9,894 nt of DNA from an uncultured Gemmatimonadota bacterium. GTDB lineage: Bacteria > Gemmatimonadota > Gemmatimonadetes > Gemmatimonadales > GWC2-71-9. Position numbers and translations under genes: made by a program. The notes under the pieces are model-generated. The model had not been told where the DNA came from. It worked only from the letters and a program-made list of their open reading frames with translations, and ran no database searches. Within the stretch, counting starts at the first letter, position 1. Every line of letters begins with the position of its first letter. The DNA lies in the NCBI GenBank assembly GCA_937961295.1, contig CALGOK010000130.1, positions 1-9,894 on the forward strand. Direction: 5' to 3'. Shown here in pieces: positions 1 to 6,024 of this stretch.

Positions 1-990
1 GGGGACGGCATCGGCCCCGAGATCACTGCGGCCGCCGTGAAGGTCCTCGAGGCGACCGGCCTCAGCTGGGGCTTCGACCACCAGCTCGGCGGGATGGCCG
101 CGGTGGACGCCACCGGCGACCCGCTTCCCGAGGCGACGCTCGCGAGCATCCGGCGCACCCGACTGGCGCTCAAGGGACCGCTCACCACCCCGGTGGGAAG
201 CGGCTTCCGCTCGGTGAACGTGGCGCTCCGCAAGGCGTTCCAGCTCTACGCCAACCTGCGTCCCGCCAAGACCATCGTGCCCGGCGGCCGCTACGACGGC
301 ATCGACATCGTGCTGGTGCGCGAGAACCTCGAGGGGCTCTACATCGGCCAGGAGCGCTGGGTCACCATCGACGGCGACGAGCGCGGCCAGGCCGAATCGG
401 TGGCGGTGGTCACCCGCACCGGTGCGGAGCGGGTGGTGCGCTACGCGTTCGAGTACGCGCTCGCGCACGGCCGCAAGAAGGTGACGCTGGTGCACAAGGC
501 GAACATCCTCAAGCACACGTCGGGACTCTTCCTCGAGGTGGGGCGCGAGGTGGCGAAGCGCTACGAGGGCCGGGTCGAGTGCAACGACCTGATCGTCGAC
601 AACTGCGCGATGCAGCTGGTGATGCGCCCCGAGCAGTTCGACGTGATCGTCACCACCAACCTGTTCGGCGACATCCTCTCCGACGAGATCAGCGGCCTGG
701 TGGGCGGGCTCGGGCTGGCGCCCGGCGGCAACATCGGCACCGACGCCGCGATCTTCGAGGCGGTGCACGGCTCCGCCCCCGACATCGCGGGGCAGAAGAT
801 CGCCAATCCGTCGGCGCTGATCCTCGCTGCGGCGATGATGTGCGACCACGTGGGCGAGACGGAGTCGGGCGAGCGGATCCGCCGCGCCATCGTCGCCACC
901 ATCGTGGCCGACAAGGTGCGCACCCGCGACCTGGGCGGCACCGCCTCCACCGAGGAATTCGGCGATGCCGTCGCCCGCCGGGTGGCGTGA
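1..990 (+). CDS. NAD-type isocitrate/isopropylmalate dehydrogenase family protein, probably isocitrate dehydrogenase (5' truncated)
   Basis: Oxidative decarboxylation of a 2-hydroxy-dicarboxylate, most likely isocitrate to 2-oxoglutarate in the TCA cycle. The frame is open from base 1 and begins at GDGIGPEIT, the family's N-terminal loop, so only about 5-15 residues and the start codon are missing; 329 codons are visible. Seen: SVNVALR (S71, N73), the Ser-x-Asn arrangement that binds isocitrate in isocitrate dehydrogenases; RENLEGLY with catalytic Tyr114; catalytic Lys166 in VHKAN; metal Asp residues at 200, 224 and 228; and HGSAPDIAG, whose Asp261 is the NAD-type residue rather than the Lys of NADP enzymes. 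The stretch IVDNCAMQLVMRPEQFDVIV closely resembles Thermus homoisocitrate dehydrogenase, so that enzyme is the main alternative. The usual Thr of RENTEG is Leu110, which is unusual. The end overlaps the next gene by 26 bp. Confidence 0.88.
   Translation, partial: GDGIGPEITAAAVKVLEATGLSWGFDHQLGGMAAVDATGDPLPEATLASIRRTRLALKGPLTTPVGSGFRSVNVALRKAFQLYANLRPAKTIVPGGRYDGIDIVLVRENLEGLYIGQERWVTIDGDERGQAESVAVVTRTGAERVVRYAFEYALAHGRKKVTLVHKANILKHTSGLFLEVGREVAKRYEGRVECNDLIVDNCAMQLVMRPEQFDVIVTTNLFGDILSDEISGLVGGLGLAPGGNIGTDAAIFEAVHGSAPDIAGQKIANPSALILAAAMMCDHVGETESGERIRRAIVATIVADKVRTRDLGGTASTEEFGDAVARRVA
952..957 (+). promoter_or_regulatory. Ribosome binding site fixing an overlapping start
   Basis: GAGGAA lies 7 nt before the ATG at 965, inside the end of the dehydrogenase gene. 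It supports a start that overlaps the upstream gene. No in-frame GTG or ATG occurs between that ATG and the first CxxC. Confidence 0.6.
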
Positions 991-1255
991 GGTCCCCTGC
1001 GTCGAGTGCGGCGCGTTCGTCGCCGGGATCGACTTCGGCGAGCGCTGTCCGCCGTGCCACCGGCGCCGCGAGCGCAAGGCCGCGCTGATCGCCCGCCGGG
1101 CGGCGCTGCTGGCCACCCTCCTCGCCACGGCGTGGGTCTGGTGGCGCCTTCCGACGTCACCCATGGGCCGCTGGTATGCGGTGATGGCCATTCCGATCAC
1201 CTACCTGCTGGTCCGCACCATCGCGGTCCGCATCGCCATGGAGGTCCTGCCATGA
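965..1255 (+). CDS. Small zinc-ribbon protein with two membrane helices (hypothetical)
   Basis: A 96-residue protein not assigned to a named family. Seen: a four-cysteine motif, C12-x2-C15 and C28-x2-C31, typical of a short zinc ribbon. A basic stretch follows (residues 32-45, rich in Arg and Lys), then two hydrophobic segments (about 46-60 and 70-88) separated by a Pro/Gly turn. By the positive-inside rule the cysteine domain would be cytoplasmic, with both helices in the inner membrane. It starts 26 bp inside the dehydrogenase gene behind a good GAGGAA site, and its stop overlaps the next start (ATGA at 1252-1255), so all three are probably translationally coupled. Coding is supported by the ribosome site, the spaced cysteines and the tight junctions; function is unknown. 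The two helices could be too short or weak for true insertion. Confidence 0.72.
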   Translation: MPSPAGWREVPCVECGAFVAGIDFGERCPPCHRRRERKAALIARRAALLATLLATAWVWWRLPTSPMGRWYAVMAIPITYLLVRTIAVRIAMEVLP

Positions 1256-2628
1256 CGCGTCGCCTCGTTCCCCTGGCACTCGGCGCGCTGCTCGTTGCCC
1301 CGACGGTCCTGCCCGCGCAGGACGCGACGTCGGTCACCCTGTTTGCCAACGGTCGCACCCTGGTGCGCCGGACCCTCGATGTCCGCGTCCCCGCCGGGAC
1401 CTCCAGCCATCCGCTGGTGCTCGGCCGGTTCGTGCCCAGCTCGTTCACCGTGCTCGATCCCGGCGTGTCGGTGAGCCGCCTCGGCTACGACGCGGCGTTC
1501 AACGAGGAGTCGCTGCTCCGCCGCAACATCGGCCGGACCTTCACGTTCATCCCCGGCGGCGACAAGCCGGTGATCCAGGCGCGGCTGATGGCGATGGACC
1601 CCGAGCGCTGGGAGATCCTGTCCAGCGGCGGCACGGCGGTCCCGGGAGTGGTGTTCATGCGGCCGGGTCACCTGGTGTGGCCGGCGGAGCTGGTGCCGGC
1701 GGCACCGGTCGCCGATGTGACGCTGGTGGCCGACCGCGCGCGCCAGAACCTCAAAGTGATGTACGAGTCGCCGGGCGGTTCGTGGCACGCGTCGTACCGG
1801 CTCTTCCTCGGCAGCAACGCGCGGCTGGAGGGTGTCGCCACGGTGACCGCCGGCACGCTTGACCTGGCGAACGCCGAGGTGCAGCTCCTGGCGGGCGACA
1901 TCGGGCAGAAGGTCGAACCGCCGATGCCGATGATGGCGATGGCGCGGCAGGCCGACGCGATGCAGGAAATGGCGGTGATGGGAAGCGAATCGATCGGCGA
2001 GGTGAAGCTCTACACGCTTCCGGGTCGCGTGACGTTCGTCCCGGGCGCGATGCTGGCTTTGCCGCTCTTCACGCCGGCGAGCGTGGCACCGCAGCTCAAG
2101 CTGTCGGTGGGCGGCTCGATGCCGTTCTGGGGCGGGTTCCCGCAGATGATGGACGAGCAGGAGGTGCCGGTGGAGGTGAGCTACCGCCTGGAGCGGAAGC
2201 AGGGGACGCCGTTCGGCGACCTGCCGCTGCCGGCCGGTGGCGTGAGCGTGTACGACACCGACGCGGCGGGGCGGGTGCAGCTGGTGGGGCAGGGCGGCAT
2301 CGGCCACACCGGGCCGGGCGAACTGTTCGAGGTGAGCACCGGCACGGCGTTCGACGTGACGGCGCGGCGCACCCAGACCGAGTTCACCACGTCGCGGCTC
2401 GCCAACCCGACCCGCACGGTGGCCAACGTCGCCTATAGCGTGGAGCTCACCAACGCCAAGGACACCGCGGTGACGGTGGAGGTGCGCGAGGACCGTGGCG
2501 GCGAGTGGAGCGTGGTGTCGAGCAGCGTGCCGGCGGTGCGCCGCGCGGCATCGCGGGTGGTGTTTCCGGTGACCGTGCCGGCCAAGGGGAGCGCCACGCT
2601 CACCTACCGGCTCCGCGTGGTGTGGTGA
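1252..2628 (+). CDS. Exported DUF4139 domain-containing protein
   Basis: A 458-residue secreted or periplasmic protein of unknown function. The start at 1252 is chosen because GGAGG (1240-1244) lies 7 nt upstream and a clear signal peptide follows: MTRR, a hydrophobic core at residues 5-20, and probable cleavage after LPA (residue 22). The frame stays open further upstream, but that part is antisense-like and lacks a signal. The mature N-terminus has a beta-rich region starting SVTLFANGRTLVRRTLDV. DUF4139 spans about residue 165 to the end, with the typical SWHASYRLFL block (about 176-186), the YTLPGRVTF block after the linker, and a C-terminal immunoglobulin-like strand set ending TLTYRLRVVW. 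Between them is a methionine-rich linker (about 222-250), with seven Met in the 20 residues from PMPMMAM to AVM. The family is widespread and uncharacterised; related proteins often carry an N-terminal coiled coil, which is absent here. Confidence 0.85.
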   Translation: MTRRLVPLALGALLVAPTVLPAQDATSVTLFANGRTLVRRTLDVRVPAGTSSHPLVLGRFVPSSFTVLDPGVSVSRLGYDAAFNEESLLRRNIGRTFTFIPGGDKPVIQARLMAMDPERWEILSSGGTAVPGVVFMRPGHLVWPAELVPAAPVADVTLVADRARQNLKVMYESPGGSWHASYRLFLGSNARLEGVATVTAGTLDLANAEVQLLAGDIGQKVEPPMPMMAMARQADAMQEMAVMGSESIGEVKLYTLPGRVTFVPGAMLALPLFTPASVAPQLKLSVGGSMPFWGGFPQMMDEQEVPVEVSYRLERKQGTPFGDLPLPAGGVSVYDTDAAGRVQLVGQGGIGHTGPGELFEVSTGTAFDVTARRTQTEFTTSRLANPTRTVANVAYSVELTNAKDTAVTVEVREDRGGEWSVVSSSVPAVRRAASRVVFPVTVPAKGSATLTYRLRVVW

Positions 2629-2649
2629 ACGAGGAGTGACGCACGACTG

Positions 2650-3366
2650 ATGGTGCCTGATCCTGCTGCACAACTGGAACTGACGCTGGACACCGATCCC
2701 AAGGCGGCGCTGCCCCTGCGGCTGCGCCGCCTCGGGCTTCCCGGTGACGTGAAGGTGACGCTCACCCGCAACCGCACCGTGCTGGTGTCGTTCGCGGCGC
2801 GGCAGGGGCTCCGGCTGCACGCCGGCTACGCCTGGGCGCCCGACGACGTGCTCCGCGCGATCGTGACCTTCCTCAAGCCGCGGGTGCCGCGCGCCGAGCG
2901 CCTCGCCGCGCGACAGCAGTTCCTGCGCTTCCCGGTGGAGCGGCACGCGCCGGTGCGGCGTGCGCGCCACCCGTCGCCGGTCCCCGAGTCGCACCGGCCG
3001 CTGCTCGACCGGCTGGAACGGCTGCACCAGATCCTCAACGAGCGCCACTTCGGCGGCCGGCTCTCCACCGTGGCGATCCGGCTCTCCGACCGGATGGCCA
3101 CCCGGCTCGGCGAATTCATGGCCGGCGACGACGCGATGCCGGTGGCAATCACGCTGTCGCGACGGCACATCGAGCGCGACGGCTGGGCTGCCGCCACCGA
3201 GACGCTGCTGCACGAGATGGTGCACCAGTGGCAGTGCGAGAACGACCTGCCGCTCGACCACGGTCCGGCGTTCCGTCGCAAGGCCCGTGCGGTGGGGATT
3301 CCCGCCGCCGCCACCGTCCCCGCGGGGTATATTCCCGCCCCCCGCTACACCGGAACAATCGCATGA
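2650..3366 (+). CDS. SprT-like domain metalloprotein (HExxH)
   Basis: A 238-residue putative zinc metallopeptidase of the SprT-like class. Seen: HEMVH at residues 188-192 (two His zinc ligands plus catalytic Glu189), followed by DHGPAFRRKARAVGI, in which His204 is the probable third ligand. The segment from about 113 (LLDRLERLHQILNERHFGG) to 215 matches the usual helix-strand layout leading to that motif. There is no CxxC zinc ribbon after it, unlike classical SprT and Spartan proteins. Residues 1-100 form a separate basic N-terminal region that I cannot assign. No signal peptide is seen, so it is probably cytoplasmic. The ATG follows the DUF4139 stop by 21 bp; GAGGAG (2631-2636) is 13 nt upstream, a long spacing. 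The stop overlaps the next start (ATGA at 3363-3366). Spartan homologues cleave DNA-protein crosslinks, but that role is not shown for bacterial relatives like this one. Confidence 0.82.
   Translation: MVPDPAAQLELTLDTDPKAALPLRLRRLGLPGDVKVTLTRNRTVLVSFAARQGLRLHAGYAWAPDDVLRAIVTFLKPRVPRAERLAARQQFLRFPVERHAPVRRARHPSPVPESHRPLLDRLERLHQILNERHFGGRLSTVAIRLSDRMATRLGEFMAGDDAMPVAITLSRRHIERDGWAAATETLLHEMVHQWQCENDLPLDHGPAFRRKARAVGIPAAATVPAGYIPAPRYTGTIA
3328..3341 (+). promoter_or_regulatory. Possible -10 element upstream of acyl-CoA dehydrogenase 1
   Basis: TATATT (3328-3333) followed by a C-rich run (CCCGCCCC) lies inside the end of the sprT-like gene, 29 nt before the ATG at 3363. The same pattern, TAnnTT then a C tract, occurs before the second dehydrogenase and before nadB. 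AT-rich hexamers are rare in this GC-rich window. No convincing -35 is visible. It would allow the dehydrogenase to be transcribed apart from the upstream operon. Confidence 0.45.
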
Positions 3367-4580
3367 AGCCGCTGGCCCAGCTCCATCCCGAACCGCTGCC
3401 GCCGTTCAGCCATCCCGACGTGCTGGCCACCGACACGCTGCTCAGCGACGCGGAGAAGGCGCTCCGTGCGGAGGTGCGGGGGTGGGTCGACGAGCGGCTG
3501 ATGCCGCGGATCAACGATCTCTACTTCGCCGGCGAGTTTCCCGGCGAAATCGCGACCGAGATGGGCCGCATGGGACTGCTCGGCCCCACCACGCCGAAGG
3601 AGTACGGCGGTCCCGGTCGCTCGAGCGTGGACTACGGCCTGATCATGTGCGAGCTCCTGCGCTGCGCCAGCGGGATCCGCTCGTTCGCGTCGGTGCAGAG
3701 CTCGCTGGTGATGTTCCCGATCCGCGAGTACGGCAGCGAGGAGCAGAAGCGGCGCTGGCTGCCGCCGATGGCGCGGGGCGAAGTGGTGGGCTGCTTCGGG
3801 CTCACCGAGCCCGACTTCGGCAGCAACCCGGCGGGGATGATCGTCGACGCCACCGAGACCGCCGACGGCTGGGTGCTGCACGGCACCAAGAAGTGGCTCT
3901 CCAACGGCCCGTCGGCGCACGTGGCGGTGGTGTGGGCCAAGACCAATGGCAGCGACGACCCCAAGAGCATCCGCGGATTCCTGGTCGAGACCGATCGCCC
4001 GGGCGTCACCGTGCACCGCATCGATGACAAGTTCTCGCTTCGGGTGAGCGAATCGAGCGCGATGTCGTTCGACCAGGTGAAGCTGCCGAAGGACGCGCTG
4101 CTGCCGAAGAGCGGTGGGCTCCGCTCACCACTTTCCTGCCTCACCCAGGCCCGGTACGGCATCGTGTGGGGGACGCTCGGCGCCGCGATGGCGTGCTACG
4201 ACGAGGCGCTGCAGTACGCCGTGCGCCGGGTGATGTTCGACAAGCCGCTCGCGGCGACGCAGCTGCAGCAGGAGCGGCTCGCCGACATGGTCACCAAGAT
4301 CACCAACGGCCAGCTGCTGGCCATCCACCTCGGGCGCCTCAAGGACGCGGGCCAGGCCACCCCGGCGCAGGTGTCGCTCGCCAAGCGCCACAACGTGGAC
4401 ATGGCCTGCGAGGTGGCGCGCGAGGCGCGCCGGCTGCTCGGCGCCAACGGCATCCTCGGCGGCTGGCACAGCATGCGCCACATGGCCAACCTCGAGAGCG
4501 TGTACACCTACGAGGGGACCCACGACATGCACACCCTGATCATCGGCGAGGCGGTGACTGGGATGGCGGCGTACAGATAG
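3363..4580 (+). CDS. Acyl-CoA dehydrogenase, glutaryl-CoA dehydrogenase-like (paralog 1)
   Basis: FAD enzyme that oxidises an acyl-CoA at the alpha-beta carbons and hands electrons to electron transfer flavoprotein. The 405-residue protein has the full family fold: N-terminal helical domain (about 25-145), central beta domain with CFGLTEPDFGSNPAGM, and C-terminal helical domain with ARYGIVWGTLGAAMACYDEA. The catalytic base is Glu384 in YTYEGTHDMH, the position used by glutaryl-CoA dehydrogenases. SGIRSFASVQSSLVM contains Arg106, equivalent to the substrate-carboxylate-binding Arg of human glutaryl-CoA dehydrogenase. However, the Glu seven residues before that Arg is Leu99 here, and the Asp four before it is Ala102. 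The substrate may therefore differ from glutaryl-CoA. The start is the ATG overlapping the sprT-like stop; the longer frame from 3228 is the sprT-like gene read out of frame. The protein is clearly paralogous to the next gene. Confidence 0.9.
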   Translation: MKPLAQLHPEPLPPFSHPDVLATDTLLSDAEKALRAEVRGWVDERLMPRINDLYFAGEFPGEIATEMGRMGLLGPTTPKEYGGPGRSSVDYGLIMCELLRCASGIRSFASVQSSLVMFPIREYGSEEQKRRWLPPMARGEVVGCFGLTEPDFGSNPAGMIVDATETADGWVLHGTKKWLSNGPSAHVAVVWAKTNGSDDPKSIRGFLVETDRPGVTVHRIDDKFSLRVSESSAMSFDQVKLPKDALLPKSGGLRSPLSCLTQARYGIVWGTLGAAMACYDEALQYAVRRVMFDKPLAATQLQQERLADMVTKITNGQLLAIHLGRLKDAGQATPAQVSLAKRHNVDMACEVAREARRLLGANGILGGWHSMRHMANLESVYTYEGTHDMHTLIIGEAVTGMAAYR

Positions 4581-4589
4581 ACGATACTT

Positions 4590-4680
4590 GAGATTGGTGG
4601 TTGGCGATTCGAGGAGGCGGCCGGTCCTCCGGGGGAGCCCCCAGGCCCCCTCGAATCTCCAGTCTCGAGTCGCCAATCTC
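4590..4680 (+). repeat. Inverted heptamer-repeat hairpin in the gap between the two dehydrogenases
   Basis: The 153-bp gap 4581-4733 holds no gene. Its right side is four consecutive 7-nt units: GAATCTC, CAGTCTC, GAGTCGC and CAATCTC (4653-4680). Its left side carries the complementary series GAGATTG, GTGGTTG, GCGATTC and GAGGAGG (4590-4617). Paired segments are GAGATTGG (4590-4597) with CCAATCTC (4673-4680), and GATTCGAGG (4606-4614) with CCTCGAATC (4649-4657). The apical part (4615-4648) is G/C-rich and includes a near-palindrome, GGGGGAGCCCCC (4631-4642). It could act as a transcription-attenuating hairpin after paralog 1 or be a decayed dispersed repeat. No T-tract follows, so it is not a standard intrinsic terminator. 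Confidence 0.7.
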
Positions 4681-4694
4681 GGCCCCGAGCGGGG

Positions 4695-4710
4695 TATTAT
4701 CTTCCCCCCG
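4695..4710 (+). promoter_or_regulatory. Possible -10 element upstream of acyl-CoA dehydrogenase 2
   Basis: TATTAT (4695-4700), overlapping TATCTT (4698-4703), precedes a CCCCCC run. It is flanked by GGGG on the left, as at the first dehydrogenase. TATCTT ends 30 nt before the ATG at 4734, nearly the same distance as in paralog 1, which suggests the promoter was duplicated with the gene or is a shared class. GGGGA (4721-4725), 8 nt before the ATG, is the likely ribosome site. No clear -35 is visible. Confidence 0.5.
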
Positions 4711-4733
4711 ACTTCAACCCGGGGACCCCTCGC

Positions 4734-5924
4734 ATGGCCGGCTCCGCCGAGTACACCGGCGTCGACTTCTACGACATCGATTCGCTCCTCTCCGAGGAGG
4801 AGCGCGCGGTCCGCGACACCGTCCGGCAGTGGGTGTCCGACGCGCTCATTCCGGTCATCGGGACGGCCTATGACGAGGGGCGCTTCCCCAAGCAGCTGAT
4901 CCCCGGGATGGCCGAGCTGGGGCTCTTCGGCGCCAACCTTCCCGAGGAGTACGGCTGCGCCGGGCTCAACAACGTCGCCTACGGCCTGATCATGCAGGAG
5001 CTCGAGCGCGGCGACAGCGGCATCCGCTCGTTCGCGTCGGTGCAGGGCGCCCTGGTGATGTACCCGATCTTTGCCTTCGGCAGCGACGAGCAGAAGCAGC
5101 ACTGGCTTCCCAAGCTCGCCAGCGGCGAGGAGATCGGCTGCTTCGGCCTCACCGAGCCCGACTTCGGCAGCAACCCCGCCGGGATGATCACCACCGCGCG
5201 CGAGACCAGCGACGGCTGGGTGCTCAACGGCACCAAGATGTGGATCACCAACGGTTCGCAGGCCACCGTGGCGATCGTCTGGGCCAAGACCGGCGACATC
5301 GACGACGCCAAGGGAATCCGCGGCTTCATCGTGCCGACCAACACCCCCGGCTTCACCGGCAAGGACCAGAAGGGGAAGCTCTCGCTCCGCGCGTCGGACA
5401 CCAGCGAGCTGCACCTGCAGGACGTGCACCTGCCCAAGGATGCGATCCTGCCCAAGTCGGCCGGGATCAAGTCGCCGCTGATGTGCCTCACGCAGGCGCG
5501 CTACGGCATCGCGTGGGGCGGCGTGGGCGCCGCGATGGCGTGCTACGACGAGGCGCGCCGCTACGCGATGAACCGGGTGATGTTCGGCCGGCCGATCGCG
5601 GCGACGCAGCTCCAGCAGGAGCGGCTCGCCGAGATGCTCACCGAGATCACCAAGGGCCAGCTGCTGGCGCTGCAGCTCGGCCGGCTCAAGGACCAGGGCA
5701 AGGCCACTCCGTCGCGGGTGTCGCTCGCCAAGCGCAACAACGTGAACATGGCGTGCGAGATCGCGCGCGAGGCGCGCCGCCTCCTCGGCGCCAACGGGAT
5801 CCTCGTGGAGTACCACTCGATGCGGCACCTCGCCAACCTCGAGAGCGTGTACACCTACGAGGGCACCCACGACATGCATTCGCTGATCCTGGGGCAGGAG
5901 ATCACCGGGATTGCGGCGTACTGA
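4734..5924 (+). CDS. Acyl-CoA dehydrogenase, probable glutaryl-CoA dehydrogenase type (paralog 2)
   Basis: A 396-residue FAD acyl-CoA dehydrogenase. It retains the glutaryl-CoA dehydrogenase signatures better than its upstream paralog. EYGCAGLNNVAYGL and ELERGDSGIRS give Glu91 and Arg98, matching the Glu and Arg pair that positions the glutaryl carboxylate in the human enzyme. The block CFGLTEPDFGSNPAGM lies in the flavin domain, KLSLRAS and ARYGIAWGGVGAAMACYDEA follow, and the catalytic Glu is Glu376 in YTYEGTHDMH. The Tyr before that Glu is present, as in decarboxylating forms. The family converts glutaryl-CoA to crotonyl-CoA plus CO2 in lysine, tryptophan and aromatic breakdown. By eye the two paralogs share roughly two thirds of their C-terminal residues, so they arose by tandem duplication. 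etfBA lies directly downstream and is the expected electron acceptor. A glutaryl-CoA role is likely but unproven; another short-chain acyl-CoA is possible. Confidence 0.92.
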   Translation: MAGSAEYTGVDFYDIDSLLSEEERAVRDTVRQWVSDALIPVIGTAYDEGRFPKQLIPGMAELGLFGANLPEEYGCAGLNNVAYGLIMQELERGDSGIRSFASVQGALVMYPIFAFGSDEQKQHWLPKLASGEEIGCFGLTEPDFGSNPAGMITTARETSDGWVLNGTKMWITNGSQATVAIVWAKTGDIDDAKGIRGFIVPTNTPGFTGKDQKGKLSLRASDTSELHLQDVHLPKDAILPKSAGIKSPLMCLTQARYGIAWGGVGAAMACYDEARRYAMNRVMFGRPIAATQLQQERLAEMLTEITKGQLLALQLGRLKDQGKATPSRVSLAKRNNVNMACEIAREARRLLGANGILVEYHSMRHLANLESVYTYEGTHDMHSLILGQEITGIAAY

Positions 5925-5940
5925 TCACGACCGAACGCCA

Positions 5941-6002
5941 TGCAGGCGCGCCGTTCACGGCGCGCGATGCGGGCATCGCGCACCCCGAGGGGTGCGCCTG
6001 CA
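5941..6002 (+). repeat. Perfect four-way-junction cloverleaf element between acyl-CoA dehydrogenase 2 and etfB
   Basis: In the 111-bp gap 5925-6035, 62 nt can pair with no unpaired base at the junction. The outer stem is TGCAGGCGC (5941-5949) with GCGCCTGCA (5994-6002), 9 bp. Inside are three abutting hairpins. The first is GCCG/CGGC with loop TTCA (5950-5961). The second is GCGCGATG/CATCGCGC with loop CGGG (5962-5981). The third is ACCC/GGGT with loop CGAG (5982-5993). GCGC recurs every 16 nt (5946, 5962, 5978, 5994). Because GCGC is self-complementary, each core can alternatively form an 8-bp hairpin with a 4-nt loop (5946-5965, 5962-5981, 5978-5997). It starts 16 nt after the dehydrogenase stop and ends 33 nt before etfB. 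It is not a tRNA: loops and stems have the wrong sizes. Confidence 0.85.
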
Positions 6003-6014
6003 CGAATTCCGTGC
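6000..6014 (+). promoter_or_regulatory. Small hairpin competing with the cloverleaf, just before the etfB ribosome site
   Basis: GCACG (6000-6004) pairs with CGTGC (6010-6014) around the loop AATTC. Its first three bases are also the last three of the cloverleaf's outer stem, so the two structures exclude each other at that edge. The etfB ribosome site begins 4 nt further on. A regulatory switch is only a possibility; five base pairs is weak evidence. Confidence 0.35.
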
Positions 6015-6018
6015 CATG

Positions 6019-6024
6019 AAAGGA
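6019..6024 (+). promoter_or_regulatory. Ribosome binding site of etfB
   Basis: AAAGGA lies 11 nt before the GTG at 6036. It favours that GTG over the ATG at 5940, which would add 32 residues encoded by the cloverleaf element. Confidence 0.55.

Noticed and set aside
1..990. 3-Isopropylmalate dehydrogenase (leuB)
   Set aside because: The Ser-x-Asn isocitrate-binding motif SVNVALR and the overall resemblance to NAD isocitrate or homoisocitrate dehydrogenases fit better, and no leucine genes are nearby.
1006..1251. 82-residue upstream extension of the DUF4139 protein
   Set aside because: It would bury the signal peptide and lies out of frame over the zinc-ribbon gene. GGAGG sits correctly for the ATG at 1252.
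1201..3261. Long antisense reading frame of 686 codons
   Set aside because: It lies opposite the DUF4139 and SprT-like genes, is dominated by Arg, His and Gly, shows no domain, and is expected from high-GC codon use on the other strand.
3228..3362. Longer start for acyl-CoA dehydrogenase 1
   Set aside because: The extra 45 residues are the sprT-like coding region read out of frame, and the ATG at 3363 gives the normal family length.
4590..4680. CRISPR array
   Set aside because: Units are 7 nt, degenerate and directly adjacent, with no spacers of regular length and no cas genes in the window.
4125..5879. Antisense reading frame of 584 codons across both dehydrogenases
   Set aside because: Its two halves resemble each other only because the paralogs opposite do. 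It has no recognisable family and runs through the heptamer repeat.
5941..6002. tRNA gene
   Set aside because: The cloverleaf has 4-nt loops, no unpaired junction bases, 62 nt total length and none of the conserved tRNA positions.
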